A stretch of DNA of 34,381 nt from Gammaproteobacteria bacterium (GCA_024229615.1 JAAESG010000114.1:1-34381); one strand, 5' to 3'; shown: positions 1 to 8,527, counted from the stretch's first letter. Program-made: numbers and translations. The notes: generated by a model not told the origin, from the sequence alone.

Positions 1-132
1 GAAGAAAGCCCAAGTTCAAGCCTAGCTGGACAAGTCAGCGCCGGGATCAGGCTCAGGCCGGTTACAAATTACATAATCTCATCCGACATAAAAACTATCG
101 ATGAATCTTTCATATTCAATAGTTTACGGTAA
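1..132 (+). CDS. Possible C-terminal tail of a gene cut by the window edge
   Basis: Frame 1 is open from the first base to a TAA at 130-132, giving 43 codons without a stop. The peptide is unremarkable in composition and I recognise no family. It could be the end of a gene starting left of the window or chance; the 84 bases after it hold nothing I can name. Low confidence. Confidence 0.2.
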   Translation, partial: EESPSSSLAGQVSAGIRLRPVTNYIISSDIKTIDESFIFNSLR

Positions 133-216
133 GACTTGAGGCCGACTGGTGAGAAATGCGGGCTAGATGACTGTGTAAAATATCGAATGCAGAGGGTAGC
201 GATACCGGTATCACGA

Positions 217-450
217 CTATCTGATCAGTGTATTCTCACGGATCTCCTCCAGTTGATCTTGCAGTCTTCTAATTTCACAGCGAAAAAACTCCTCTCTTAC
301 GGTTTGAGCACTATTGCCGTCGACGACTTCCAGTGATTGAGTCAACTCGTTGATCCTCTTCAATATCCTTATCTCTTCGACCGTTAAGTCAAAGTTTCTC
401 AGTTTCTCCTTCTCTGCTGGAGATTCATTGCTGGCCTTCGAAAGCTTCAT
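217..450 (-). CDS. Small charged hypothetical protein, predicted coiled coil
   Basis: A 77-residue acidic/basic protein beginning at the ATG at 450. Its second half (ELTQSLEVVDGN, then RREEF-like and RRLQDQLEEIRE-type helix) has a heptad-like spacing of leucine and isoleucine, suggesting a coiled coil. The reading frame continues upstream to an ATG at 609, but the extra 53 residues are rich in Cys, Lys and Arg and look like untranslated sequence, so I prefer the shorter start. No signal peptide or membrane segment is visible and no known family is recognised. The 195 bases between it and the next gene hold nothing clear. Confidence 0.4.
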   Translation of the reverse strand: MKLSKASNESPAEKEKLRNFDLTVEEIRILKRINELTQSLEVVDGNSAQTVREEFFRCEIRRLQDQLEEIRENTLIR

Positions 451-645
451 TACTCGACACCATCGTGTTTGGATTTCTGTGAAATGCTTCACGCATTGAC
501 AACTTACAAACAACTTTATAGCTAATTTTTTGACACTTTGAAGGATTTGGTGACTTTTTTTGCTAAACTTCGATCGCTCTCGAATTGGTCGAAAACACCG
601 GGATATCAACGTTAGACCAGCCCTTCTAGTCAGTAAAAAAGGCGA

Positions 646-1791
646 TTACAGCGCAGGTTGATCATTGGTATGACAATGCACACCACCGCCATCGTACCAG
701 GATTTCAGCATTTCGATGACATACACGTCGCGCCCGGGGAAATACCCCTGAATGCGTTTCTTTGCCGCGGCATCGGTACGCGCATTGCCGAAGCCGACCG
801 TGATGACGAAGCCATTACCGACCAACCAGTTCAGGTAGTTGGTATCAAAGACCGTGTCGCGGTACTTGACCTGCCCCAGGATGGGATCGCGAACGACCTT
901 GAACCCGGCAGCGGCGATGGTTTCGGCGGCCTTGTCGTAAATACTGCCTGCGGCATTGTCGCCGGGGCGACAACGCGAATCGACGGTGCATTGCGACACC
1001 ACCACGGTATCAACATCGATAAAGCGCGCGAAACCATCTATATGGCCCCGTGTCAGGTCACCCGGCGGAATACCTTCAACCATAACGACCCGAGATACTC
1101 CAAAATGCCGCTTTAAATCCTGCTCGGCCTGTTCCCGCGTATAACCCGGATTACGCAGCGGGTCGCCGATCGTGCTCCAGTTCAAAATGACGCTATCGAC
1201 TCCATTGAACTCGAGATTGCCACGCTCATGCACAATGTCGATGTTCTCGACCGGCAATCCGAGGGTTTGACCGAGCACCGCAGGAACCCTGTTATCCCGG
1301 TGAAACGGAATCTGACTGCCAAACGCGCCACCCCAGGCGTTGAATTCCCAGTTCTGGATGCGTAGTTCGCCATTTTCGAGCAGATAAACCGGGCCGTTAT
1401 CGCGCATCCAGGCGCTGTCGGTCGGGACGTGATGCCAGACGATATTTTCGTGATCCGGATTGGCCTCGGCATCCAGCAGAGACTTGCGGGCCTGTTTTTC
1501 ATCTGCGCTAGAGGCGAACAGGATATTCAGTTTCTGATAACGACTGATAATGGCGCTTATTTGCGCGAAGGCGGGTTGAAACACGCGTTCATACCTGCCG
1601 GGCCATTGCAGCCAGACCGCTTCCTGTGGTTCCCATTCGGCGGGAACCCGTCTTTCATCATTGGTTTGATTCGCGCTCAAATTCATATTTGGACTCATCC
1701 CCAGCACTACCGCAACAATTAAGAAGCACCCGACGATAAGTCGTAACAGGTCAGATATCGCGCTTTTTCGAAACCACAAATGTTTCGTCAT
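646..1791 (-). CDS. Agmatine deiminase family protein (peptidyl-arginine-deiminase fold), membrane-anchored or exported
   Basis: Member of the PAD_porph/agmatine deiminase family, enzymes that hydrolyse a guanidino group (agmatine to N-carbamoylputrescine plus ammonia, or peptidyl-arginine to citrulline). Seen in order: WxQWPGR near the start of the domain, WMRDNGP (substrate Asp), the GNLEFNGVDSVI loop, HIDGFARFID (catalytic His/Asp), and GGGVHCHTNDQP near the C terminus carrying the nucleophilic Cys nine residues from the end. The protein begins with a hydrophobic segment (LLRLIVGCFLIVAVVLG), so it is probably exported or anchored, unlike cytoplasmic AguA. I chose the ATG at 1791; this overlaps the upstream methyltransferase by 41 bases, implying co-transcription. 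A start at 1848 is also open. The substrate is uncertain: the export signal argues against simple cytosolic agmatine catabolism. Confidence 0.85.
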   Translation of the reverse strand: MTKHLWFRKSAISDLLRLIVGCFLIVAVVLGMSPNMNLSANQTNDERRVPAEWEPQEAVWLQWPGRYERVFQPAFAQISAIISRYQKLNILFASSADEKQARKSLLDAEANPDHENIVWHHVPTDSAWMRDNGPVYLLENGELRIQNWEFNAWGGAFGSQIPFHRDNRVPAVLGQTLGLPVENIDIVHERGNLEFNGVDSVILNWSTIGDPLRNPGYTREQAEQDLKRHFGVSRVVMVEGIPPGDLTRGHIDGFARFIDVDTVVVSQCTVDSRCRPGDNAAGSIYDKAAETIAAAGFKVVRDPILGQVKYRDTVFDTNYLNWLVGNGFVITVGFGNARTDAAAKKRIQGYFPGRDVYVIEMLKSWYDGGGVHCHTNDQPAL

Positions 1792-3151
1792 TGAACCAGA
1801 TACCATTGTGTTTGTGCAAAATCTCGGCGGTGGCATCGAGATATTCACCCGACGATATTACCGGGTCGAGGCGCTCGTCTTCAATCTGTCCGACATAAAT
1901 GGCCGCATTCCAGGCAGCAAACAGGGTCGAAGTACCGATCGCTTCGCTGATCTCGGTCGGCAGGGTATGCATGTAATATCGAATAATCGACTTGGCTTCA
2001 GAACCCGCATTGAAATTGTAATTTTGCGCCCCGCGACCGAGGTATTCCTTGAGTGTCTTGATCAATTCATGTCGGTCGACCTGGAACGGGTCTTCATCCG
2101 GCCAGATCTTGCGTACCAGTTCCAGGCCCGGATCTTCACCGCAGGACTGGGCTGTCAGTAACCTGCCGCCCGGACGTAAACTTTTTGCCAGTGGCGCCAA
2201 CACGTGCCTGACCTTGAATTCGGCATTCATACGCGCGCGCCATGGCTGCGACGCGAGTATCAGGTCATAGTCCCCGCCAGCCGCCTGACCTCGCTTTGGT
2301 ATCACGTCGTCCAGCAGAAAGCGGTGATCTTCACGAAACATGACCAGCACCGAGGGTCGTACATACATCGGATTGCCGCTCTTCTCATTCGCCTTGACCT
2401 GCCAGCCGTCAACCAGCTCTTTGTCGATGCCGCGTAACTGTTCACCGAATTCGTGCGCCGAGTCGCCCTGCAGGGGCATCTCAAGCCAGTTCAGCGCCGA
2501 AGCCTTGGCGACGTCGTTGGGCATTAACCAGGGTGCCTCGGCATAGTACAGGTTGGTGATAATGATGACGCTGGACGGGTGTTCGATAAACCGGTCCGGT
2601 AACTTTTCGAGGGTCAGTCGTACGTCTTCGAGACTGACCTCCTTACCGACGATAAAAAACGGAATGGTCGGAAAACGGCGATGCATTGCGCGCATCAAGT
2701 GGCTGAGGACGGTGCTGTCCCCGACTCCGGCATCGAACAGACGCAGCGCCGGAGGCGATGGTCGGATATGCGTCAATTCCTGCGTGGCGCGCTGAGCGAC
2801 TTTCCACTTTTCGTTACAGGTATTGACGAATGCCAGGTATTTCTGGCGATTGTCGTAGAATCGAAACGGCCGATCGTCGGTGACATGTTTCATCCGTTTG
2901 CTCCCCGTAACTTTAAGCCGACTGCCCTCGGACTCGGGTTTGATTTCGACACTGTCGGGCTGCGGTGATTGCTGACTGATGTGTTCCCGAATTCGCAATG
3001 CGGTTTCGAGGGTTACATTTTTGCCGGCGCGCAGCCGAGTGCAAAGCTTGCCGTCGTTGACTACCTGTCGACCGAAGGTCGACTCGGCCATGCCGACGGC
3101 TTTGCAGAAAGCCTCCACTTCTTTTAGTAATAATCCCGTGGCGTCATTCAT
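1751..3151 (-). CDS. SAM-dependent class I methyltransferase with N-terminal HTH-like domain
   Basis: About 466 residues. The first ~60 residues form a small helical domain (LLLKEVEAF, then GMAESTFGRQVVNDGKL and LRAGKNVTLETALRIREHI) resembling the XRE-like helix-turn-helix modules found in many proteobacterial proteins. A class I Rossmann methyltransferase domain follows, with motif I at LRLFDAGVGDS and a late LAKSLRPGGRLL segment typical of post-motif strands. Substrate unknown. The ATG at 3151 is used; a TTG at 3175 in the same frame would add eight residues and neither has a strong ribosome binding site. It is followed by the agmatine-deiminase-family gene with overlap and preceded, 94 bases upstream, by the broken cupin gene. 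Fusion of a DNA-binding-like module to a methyltransferase could mean autoregulation, but that is conjecture. Confidence 0.7.
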   Translation of the reverse strand: MNDATGLLLKEVEAFCKAVGMAESTFGRQVVNDGKLCTRLRAGKNVTLETALRIREHISQQSPQPDSVEIKPESEGSRLKVTGSKRMKHVTDDRPFRFYDNRQKYLAFVNTCNEKWKVAQRATQELTHIRPSPPALRLFDAGVGDSTVLSHLMRAMHRRFPTIPFFIVGKEVSLEDVRLTLEKLPDRFIEHPSSVIIITNLYYAEAPWLMPNDVAKASALNWLEMPLQGDSAHEFGEQLRGIDKELVDGWQVKANEKSGNPMYVRPSVLVMFREDHRFLLDDVIPKRGQAAGGDYDLILASQPWRARMNAEFKVRHVLAPLAKSLRPGGRLLTAQSCGEDPGLELVRKIWPDEDPFQVDRHELIKTLKEYLGRGAQNYNFNAGSEAKSIIRYYMHTLPTEISEAIGTSTLFAAWNAAIYVGQIEDERLDPVISSGEYLDATAEILHKHNGIWFNDETFVVSKKRDI

Positions 3152-3269
3152 TGCAGCATTAGGACTGTGCGTCAAACAGGCAGCCTACGTCGAGATCAGA
3201 GCAAAAACAAGTTTTTTGCCCATCTTTATTGCAAGTGATTTTTATGGGCAGTTGCCCACTCTTGGTAAA

Positions 3270-3648
3270 CTAGCTGAATTCGCGCTTCATCAGATCGTAG
3301 TTTTCATCGGTAAAAGGACAGGCTACCCCGCTTTCCCAGTCGAGCAGGGAGCGCTCAATCGTGGTCAGTTTGACGAGGTAAACATGAATACCACAGCTTT
3401 GTTTGCCGTCGGCCGCTTCAACCGAATGGATACCATCCGGCTTGAGCGCGATGACATCGCCCGGACCCACCCGTCGAGTGGTCTTATGTACGAGCCCCCG
3501 GCTTCGCACAGGTAGAAGTGGTTGTTTTCCGCTCCCTCGTAAACACCGATGGTCGCCGTGGTCTGATGATCGTGCGGTGGCACGTGCAGACCGGGCACGC
3601 CGCAGTTCGCAGTTCCTGTACGAATTTATCCAGATTAAAATCAGTCAT
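3270..3648 (-). pseudogene. Cysteine-dioxygenase-like cupin, disrupted by internal deletion and a frameshift
   Basis: Three pieces in three reading frames together resemble one cupin. The ATG at 3648 begins MTDFNLDKFVQELRTAA. A second frame then gives LHVPPHDHQTTATIGVYEG and FYLCEAGG. A third frame, from about 3500 down to the stop at 3270, gives RVGPGDVIALKPDGIHSV and GIHVYLVKL. HDH and the later IHSV are the expected metal-ligand regions of this double-stranded beta-helix family. Between pieces one and two roughly 40-50 residues seen in intact relatives are missing. Between pieces two and three a single extra base at the C5 run 3495-3499 (plus strand) would restore the frame. It lies 18 bases downstream of the DddP-like gene, so it was probably the third gene of that operon. 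Non-functional as written, unless the assembly is wrong here. Confidence 0.75.
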
Positions 3649-3666
3649 TAAGGTTTCTCCCGCTCA

Positions 3667-4899
3667 TCAGTCGAGTAGATTTTCTTCATAGGGATAGGTC
3701 GTCAAGAGTTCATAACCATCTTCGGTAATCAGCACCTGTTGCTCGAGCTTGACCCCGTCGCGCTCACCCTTCGGCCCGATGTAACTCTCGATACAGACGA
3801 CCATGCCCGCCTCGAGACTACAGTCGTAAGGGTTTTCCTCACGGAACAGCGGCTTGACCATCGGATACTCATCACACATGCCAACCGCGTGCATGATGCA
3901 GGGATACGCGTTTTCGCGGCATTCTGGCGGCACCGGGTAAGCCTGTTTCTGCATTTCCTTTAATGTCATTCCGGGATAGACGAGCTTCAAATTATGTTCG
4001 ATCTCATCCACCGCGAGGCGATAGATTTCCTTCTGGCGCCGTGTCGGTTTTGCCGGGCCGCAATGGAAGGTTCGCGACAGATCGACAAAGTAACCGAATG
4101 GACCGACCATATCGGTATCGAAGCCCACCAGGTCCCCCGATTCAACCTTGCGTTCACTCGCTTCCTGCAGCCAGGGATTGATGCGTGGGCCCGAAGACAA
4201 CATGCGCCCTTCGTGCCAGTCACCGTTATTGGCGATGTTGGTGTAGTTCAGCAGCCCCCAGAGTTGTAGCTCGCTGACCCCCGGGCGTAGCGCCTTTCTG
4301 ACCATTTCGGCACCGTGCTGGCCGACCGCGATAGCCCAGCGCATGCAGGCAATCTCATCCTCGGACTTGATCAAACGGGCCAGCTCGGCAATACGCACTC
4401 CGTCGATCACCTCGATACCTCGCGCTTCCAGTGCCTGGGTCACCGAAGGATTGACGTACTCGACTGCGACGCGCCGGTTGCGGCTGCCGATTTCATCGAG
4501 GTAGGCAACGACGTCATCAGCCAGTCCTTTTGCACCCTCGTCGATGTTGGTACCGCCCTCGAAAAAGGCGTGCGGTCGGCCCGGGCGAAACTCCTGCACT
4601 TGCGGCACGTCGTAATAACAGCCATAGAAAACCGTTGGACCATCCTGGGGCAGAAACAGGTAAACCGTCGGAATATGCGACTGGAACAACATGTAACTGC
4701 GGTAATCGACCGCGTAGCGCAAGCTGATCGGGTTGACCAAAATGCACATAGCCGCATCGTGTAGTTGTAACTGCTGCTTGAGTCGACCCATGCGGTAGGC
4801 AGACATTCGCTCCAGGTCGATCTGCGGCATATCCTGAAAACGGCTTAGATCACTCCAGTTATCGTCGAATACCAGCTTGTCTACCGGGTTGGCGCTCAT
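3667..4899 (-). CDS. DddP-like M24-family enzyme (candidate DMSP lyase or related non-peptidase)
   Basis: A 410-residue protein of the M24 creatinase/prolidase superfamily. It resembles DddP, the M24-fold enzyme that cleaves dimethylsulfoniopropionate to dimethyl sulfide and acrylate, rather than true Xaa-Pro peptidases. An N-terminal creatinase-like domain (about 35-165) precedes the pita-bread domain. Ligand candidates are D261 and D263 (GFDTDM), D273 (VDLSRTF), H337 (MHAVGMCDEYP), E371 (CIESYIG) and E386 (KLEQQVL). D343 matches the catalytic Asp position known in DddP. The spacing of all of these matches my memory of Roseobacter DddP (D295, D297, D307, H371, D377, E406, E421), with a constant offset of 34-35. 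The tail KLEQQVLITEDGYELLTTYP is also DddP-like. The gene starts at the ATG at 4899, six bases after the threonine aldolase stop, with AGG overlapping that stop as ribosome binding site. DMSP specificity is inferred, not shown. Confidence 0.75.
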   Translation of the reverse strand: MSANPVDKLVFDDNWSDLSRFQDMPQIDLERMSAYRMGRLKQQLQLHDAAMCILVNPISLRYAVDYRSYMLFQSHIPTVYLFLPQDGPTVFYGCYYDVPQVQEFRPGRPHAFFEGGTNIDEGAKGLADDVVAYLDEIGSRNRRVAVEYVNPSVTQALEARGIEVIDGVRIAELARLIKSEDEIACMRWAIAVGQHGAEMVRKALRPGVSELQLWGLLNYTNIANNGDWHEGRMLSSGPRINPWLQEASERKVESGDLVGFDTDMVGPFGYFVDLSRTFHCGPAKPTRRQKEIYRLAVDEIEHNLKLVYPGMTLKEMQKQAYPVPPECRENAYPCIMHAVGMCDEYPMVKPLFREENPYDCSLEAGMVVCIESYIGPKGERDGVKLEQQVLITEDGYELLTTYPYEENLLD

Positions 4900-4905
4900 T
4901 TTCGT

Positions 4906-5922
4906 TTACCTGTAAAAGGAATGAATCGCTGTCACCGCTCTGTCTATCGCGGCACTATCGATATCGAGGTGCGTCACCATGCGGATCGGTGGCTTCTGCT
5001 CGCCGATCAGGATCTGCCGATCCTGCAGATGCAGACGCAAGGGTTCAATATCATTTTCATCGGGTTCGATAAACACCATGTTGGTGTGATGTCGCACGGC
5101 GAGACCCTCGATGCTGATAATACCCTCAGCCAGTTGTCGCGCCGTTTCATGGTCTTCAGCCAGTCGCTCGATGTTGTGTTCCAGCACATACAGCCCACAG
5201 GCCGCTATCACCCCGGCCTGGCGCATGCCACCACCGAGTTGCTTGCGCAGACGTCGTGCCGATTTAATGAAATCATAGTTTCCGCAGAGCATCGCGCCAA
5301 CCGGTGCACCGAGTCCTTTCGACAGGCACAGCATGACACTGTCAAACGGGTCGACGATTTCGGCTGCGGGCTTGCCCAGCGCGACCGCCGCATTCATCAG
5401 GCGTGCGCCATCGAGATGCACCTTCATGCCCTGTGCGCGCACAGCCTCGGCCAGTTCGCGATGCTGCTGCGGATCCTGCACCCGTCCGGATACGGTGTTC
5501 TCCAGCGACAGGGTTCGGGTAATCGGTAAATGCGGATCGTCTTCCTTGATCGCAGCCAGCACCTGGGGCAACGACAATCCTCCCCGCTCATCGGTCGCCA
5601 AAGGATGCAATACGATGCCACCCAGCGCGGAGGTGCCACCCGCCTCGGAACTGAAAATATGATATTGCTCGCCGAGCAGGATTTCTTCCCCGCGGGCATT
5701 GTGCACCAGCATCGCGGCCAGGTTTGCCTGGGTTGCGCTGCTCACAAACAAGCCGGCTTGTTTGCCCAGCATTTGTGCTGCGACCGCCTCGAGCTGGTTG
5801 ACGGTGGGGTCTTCGCCATACACGTCATCACCGACCCTGGCATCGATAATCGCCTGGTACATCCCTTCATCGGGGCGGGTTACGGTATCACTGCGTAAAT
5901 CGATAATTACTGCTTCGCTCAT
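4906..5922 (-). CDS. ltaE: Low-specificity L-threonine aldolase
   Basis: PLP-dependent aldolase splitting L-threonine or L-allo-threonine into glycine and acetaldehyde. The sequence follows E. coli LtaE nearly throughout: DLRSDTVTRP at the N terminus, VGDDVYGEDPTVNQLE, LSLENTVSGRV, VHLDGARLMNAAVALG, LCLSKGLGAPVGAML with the Schiff-base lysine in SKG, GGGMRQAGVIAA and a C-terminal IRMVTHLDID. Length (338 residues) is normal. I chose the ATG at 5922 (MSEAVIIDLRSDT); an in-frame ATG at 5931 is also possible. It is the first gene of a leftward set with the DddP-like enzyme and the broken cupin, diverging from the MFS gene. It may provide glycine for C1 metabolism; the link with the DddP-like gene is by position only. 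Confidence 0.92.
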   Translation of the reverse strand: MSEAVIIDLRSDTVTRPDEGMYQAIIDARVGDDVYGEDPTVNQLEAVAAQMLGKQAGLFVSSATQANLAAMLVHNARGEEILLGEQYHIFSSEAGGTSALGGIVLHPLATDERGGLSLPQVLAAIKEDDPHLPITRTLSLENTVSGRVQDPQQHRELAEAVRAQGMKVHLDGARLMNAAVALGKPAAEIVDPFDSVMLCLSKGLGAPVGAMLCGNYDFIKSARRLRKQLGGGMRQAGVIAACGLYVLEHNIERLAEDHETARQLAEGIISIEGLAVRHHTNMVFIEPDENDIEPLRLHLQDRQILIGEQKPPIRMVTHLDIDSAAIDRAVTAIHSFYR

Positions 5923-5988
5923 AGCTACCATCCACTGAATTCTACTGCCAATATTAGGTCGACGTGTCGATAAGGGAAAGCTTTTTAA

Positions 5989-6016
5989 GCGTCAAAGATG
6001 AACAAGATTTTGACGC
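5989..6016. repeat. 8-bp inverted repeat in the ltaE/MFS divergent promoter region
   Basis: GCGTCAAA and TTTGACGC form a perfect 8-bp inverted repeat separated by 12 bases, inside the 116-base gap between two divergent genes and ending 22 bases before the MFS start. This is a plausible operator or short mRNA hairpin. No regulator gene lies next to it. Confidence 0.4.
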
Positions 6017-6038
6017 CGGGCTGGAGTAACATCCGCTC

Positions 6039-7211
6039 ATGACAGACCCCGACAATACCAACATCAGAAACCTGATCGCCGCCTGCGCGTCGATTACCGT
6101 GTTTGGCTTTGCTTTCGGCATGTCTTACCCATTGCTTTCGCTGATTCTTGAGTCTCGCGGAGTCGCGAGTGACATGATCGGCATCAATTCGGCGATGATG
6201 CCGATTGGCATTCTGCTGTTTTCGAGCGTCATACCGGTCGCCGCGAGACGCTTCGGTGCGCGCAACGTCGCCATCACCGCCGCTCTCGTCACCGCCCTGG
6301 TTATCCTCTCCTACAAGGTATTTGACACACTCGCGGCCTGGTTTGTCATTCGCCTGGTTCAGGGCATGACGATGTCAACGTTATTCGTGTTAAGCGAAGC
6401 CTGGATCGTGGGTTCCGCCGGAAGTAAAAACCGCGGCAAGATTGTCGCCATCTACGCCAGCGTGCTTTCGGGCAGTTTCGGCGCGGGCCCTCTGCTGATC
6501 AGCTTCATCGGCATCGAGGGCTGGGCTCCGTTTGTCCTTGGAGCAGGCGTGGTCACGATCGGCGTCGTCCCTTTTTTGTTTATTCGCGAGGATGTACATG
6601 GCGAATCCGAGGAAACCCAGCCTTCCGGCCTCCTCAGTTTTGCACCCAAGGCGCCGATGCTACTCGCCGCGGTTGGCGTTTTTGCCATATTCGACGCGGC
6701 TTCTTTGTCACTGTTTCCGATATATGGCGTATACAATGGGCTCGACGTTTCGACTTCGGCCAATATCCTTAGCGCATTAATCCTCGGCAACGTCTTGTTG
6801 CAGTTTCCGATCGGCTGGTTGTGTGATCGCTTTGCACACCGATGGGTCCTCGCCGGTTGCGCCGTGATCACCGCGATCACGCTACTGTTGCTGCCGGGCC
6901 TGATCGACTCACCACTCAAATGGCCGCTACTAGTGCTGATGGGGACCACCGGCTACGGGGTTTATACAGTATCGCTGTCATCGCTTGGTAATCGCTTTAG
7001 CGGTATCGAATTAATCAATGGCGCCGCTGCGTTTGCGGTTGTATGGGGATTTGGTGCATTGCTCGGCTCGGTTTCCGGTGGCTGGGCCATGCTCGGCTTC
7101 GATTCACATGGCTTGCCGATCAGCCTTGGAGGCGTCTATCTGCTGCTCGCAGTCGGTATCACCTGGCGCCAGATTGCGCTGCAACAGGCAGCCCACAAAA
7201 ACGATATGTAG
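6039..7211 (+). CDS. Major facilitator superfamily transporter, YcaD/YfkF-like
   Basis: A 390-residue inner-membrane protein with about 12 hydrophobic segments. Features typical of the YcaD-type MFS branch include the N-terminal FGMSYPLLSLILESRG segment, a conserved RLVQGMTMSTLFVLSEAWI helix, the LSGSFGAGPLLI helix and a C-terminal half starting near residue 200 with GWLCDRFAHRW between helices. Substrates of this group are mostly unassigned. The stop (7209-7211) is 11 bases before the sulfotransferase-like gene, so the two are very likely one operon. The gene diverges from ltaE. Confidence 0.85.
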   Translation: MTDPDNTNIRNLIAACASITVFGFAFGMSYPLLSLILESRGVASDMIGINSAMMPIGILLFSSVIPVAARRFGARNVAITAALVTALVILSYKVFDTLAAWFVIRLVQGMTMSTLFVLSEAWIVGSAGSKNRGKIVAIYASVLSGSFGAGPLLISFIGIEGWAPFVLGAGVVTIGVVPFLFIREDVHGESEETQPSGLLSFAPKAPMLLAAVGVFAIFDAASLSLFPIYGVYNGLDVSTSANILSALILGNVLLQFPIGWLCDRFAHRWVLAGCAVITAITLLLLPGLIDSPLKWPLLVLMGTTGYGVYTVSLSSLGNRFSGIELINGAAAFAVVWGFGALLGSVSGGWAMLGFDSHGLPISLGGVYLLLAVGITWRQIALQQAAHKNDM

Positions 7212-7222
7212 AACCTAGTTCA

Positions 7223-8023
7223 ATGAGTCAGCCCGTGCATCCTGTTTACATCCTCTGGGCCACACCACGCTCCACTTCAACCGCATTCGAATGGATGATG
7301 CGCATGCGCGGAGACATGGCTTGTTTCCACGAACCCTTCGGCCAGGCCTGGTACCAGGGAGACGATGCGCGAGCACCTCGACTGGACGCGAATAGCCCGC
7401 GCAAACCAGGCCTGAATTTTGCTGGCGTCGTCGACAGATTGCAGTCCGCAGCGCTGAAGCATCCGGTGTTTTCGAAGGATATGCCGCAATTCACCGATCA
7501 CCTCTGGAGCGATGAATTCCTGGTTCGGTTCGAGCACAGCTTCCTGATTCGTGATCCGGCCAAGGTTCTGGCGTCACTGCACCGCAGCTGGCTTAAAGCG
7601 GACAATGTAGAAGGATTTACGCGAAACGAGATCGGTTTCGACGAGCAACGTCGATTGTTTGACCTGCTGCATTCGAAATCGAATCAGCCGCCGGTCGTGA
7701 TCGATAGCGACGACCTGCTCGATGACCCACACGCCATGGTCGAGCAGTACTGCGCGGCGATTGGCGTGCCATTTATTGCCGGGGCGCTGAGCTGGGAACC
7801 GGGAAGCCGCAGTGAAGTGCTGTGGTATGACGGCGACGACAGCATCTGGCACGAAAGCCTGAAGAACTCGAACGGGCTCAAGGCGCAGCCCCGCAAAACG
7901 ATCGAGGTCGAAGAACTGCCGCGAAAATTACAGGCGCTCTACGATGAATTTTTACCGCATTACCAGCACTTGCACCGCTTCCGCCTGCGTCCTAAAGCTA
8001 TCAATTCGGAATCATCGAACTGA
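7223..8023 (+). CDS. Sulfotransferase-family protein (PAPS-binding P-loop type)
   Basis: A 266-residue cytosolic protein of the bacterial sulfotransferase-like family. It starts with YILWATPRSTSTAFEWMM, where PRSTST is the 5'-phosphosulfate-binding loop, and contains the 3'-phosphate-binding region FLIRDPAKVLASLHRSW with the conserved Arg and Ser. A later segment VVIDSDDLLDDPHAMVEQYC matches the LxYExLxxDP helix of this fold. The ATG at 7223 is used; the frame is open further upstream inside the MFS gene but that would be overlap. The acceptor is unknown. Position directly after an exporter-like MFS gene suggests the pair may modify or carry one small metabolite, but this is weak inference. 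Some relatives were annotated as aminotransferase-like on poor grounds. Confidence 0.75.
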   Translation: MSQPVHPVYILWATPRSTSTAFEWMMRMRGDMACFHEPFGQAWYQGDDARAPRLDANSPRKPGLNFAGVVDRLQSAALKHPVFSKDMPQFTDHLWSDEFLVRFEHSFLIRDPAKVLASLHRSWLKADNVEGFTRNEIGFDEQRRLFDLLHSKSNQPPVVIDSDDLLDDPHAMVEQYCAAIGVPFIAGALSWEPGSRSEVLWYDGDDSIWHESLKNSNGLKAQPRKTIEVEELPRKLQALYDEFLPHYQHLHRFRLRPKAINSESSN

Positions 8024-8036
8024 TTTGACGATAACG

Positions 8037-8342
8037 CTACCCTTCCAGGATCGACAACTCAGGGTTGTAAACCTGCCGTGCGAGTTTCATCGCGACCTGG
8101 TAGCCCGGGTCTTCGTAGCAATCCAGGGCCTGTTGAAAACTTTCGAAGCGAATGATCAAGTGCCGGGTATATTGCAGCCCCTCGCGGGATTCGATGACAG
8201 CTTTACCGGCGATAACCTCTGCGCCGTATCGGGCCGAAATGCCCGTCCATAACTTGCCGCACTCCTCGAACGCCGCCGTGTCTTTTATCTCGGAATTCCG
8301 CGGGACAGTATTACCGTACTACCGCTTCGAGTACGCGTTCAT
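8037..8342 (-). pseudogene. DUF1330-type small protein with an in-frame amber codon at position 8
   Basis: Read leftward from the ATG at 8342, the frame gives MNAYSKR, then TAG, then runs open for 93 codons to the TAG at 8037. The downstream peptide carries a DUF1330 pattern: IKDTAAFEECGKLW, ISARYGAEVIAGKAVIE, a HLIIRFESFQQALDCYED strand-helix and a final PELSILEG. MNAY is the usual beginning of this family, so start and body belong to one gene. No ATG, GTG or TTG lies between the amber codon and the conserved body, so no intact product is predicted. Intact relatives are ~95-100 residue dimeric alpha+beta barrel proteins of unknown function. It converges on the sulfotransferase-like gene. Confidence 0.65.
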
Positions 8343-8527
8343 GATTTAAAATCGAATGCCCGCTTCTAGGTAGCTGCCGTTCAAATCTTCGGGCTATCTG
8401 GCAAGAATCGGCACATTATGCGGATGCTGGCACCCATCAAGTTAAGGCACCTCATTTCATTGTCAGCAGAATCCGCCAACCTTTACAATAAACGTAGCGC
8501 TGACCCCGAATCGAAGAAAATTACATT

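Noticed and set aside
217-609. 130-codon version of the small coiled-coil protein
   Set aside because: The first 53 residues are Cys/Lys/Arg-rich and look like translated non-coding sequence; the inner ATG at 450 is more plausible.
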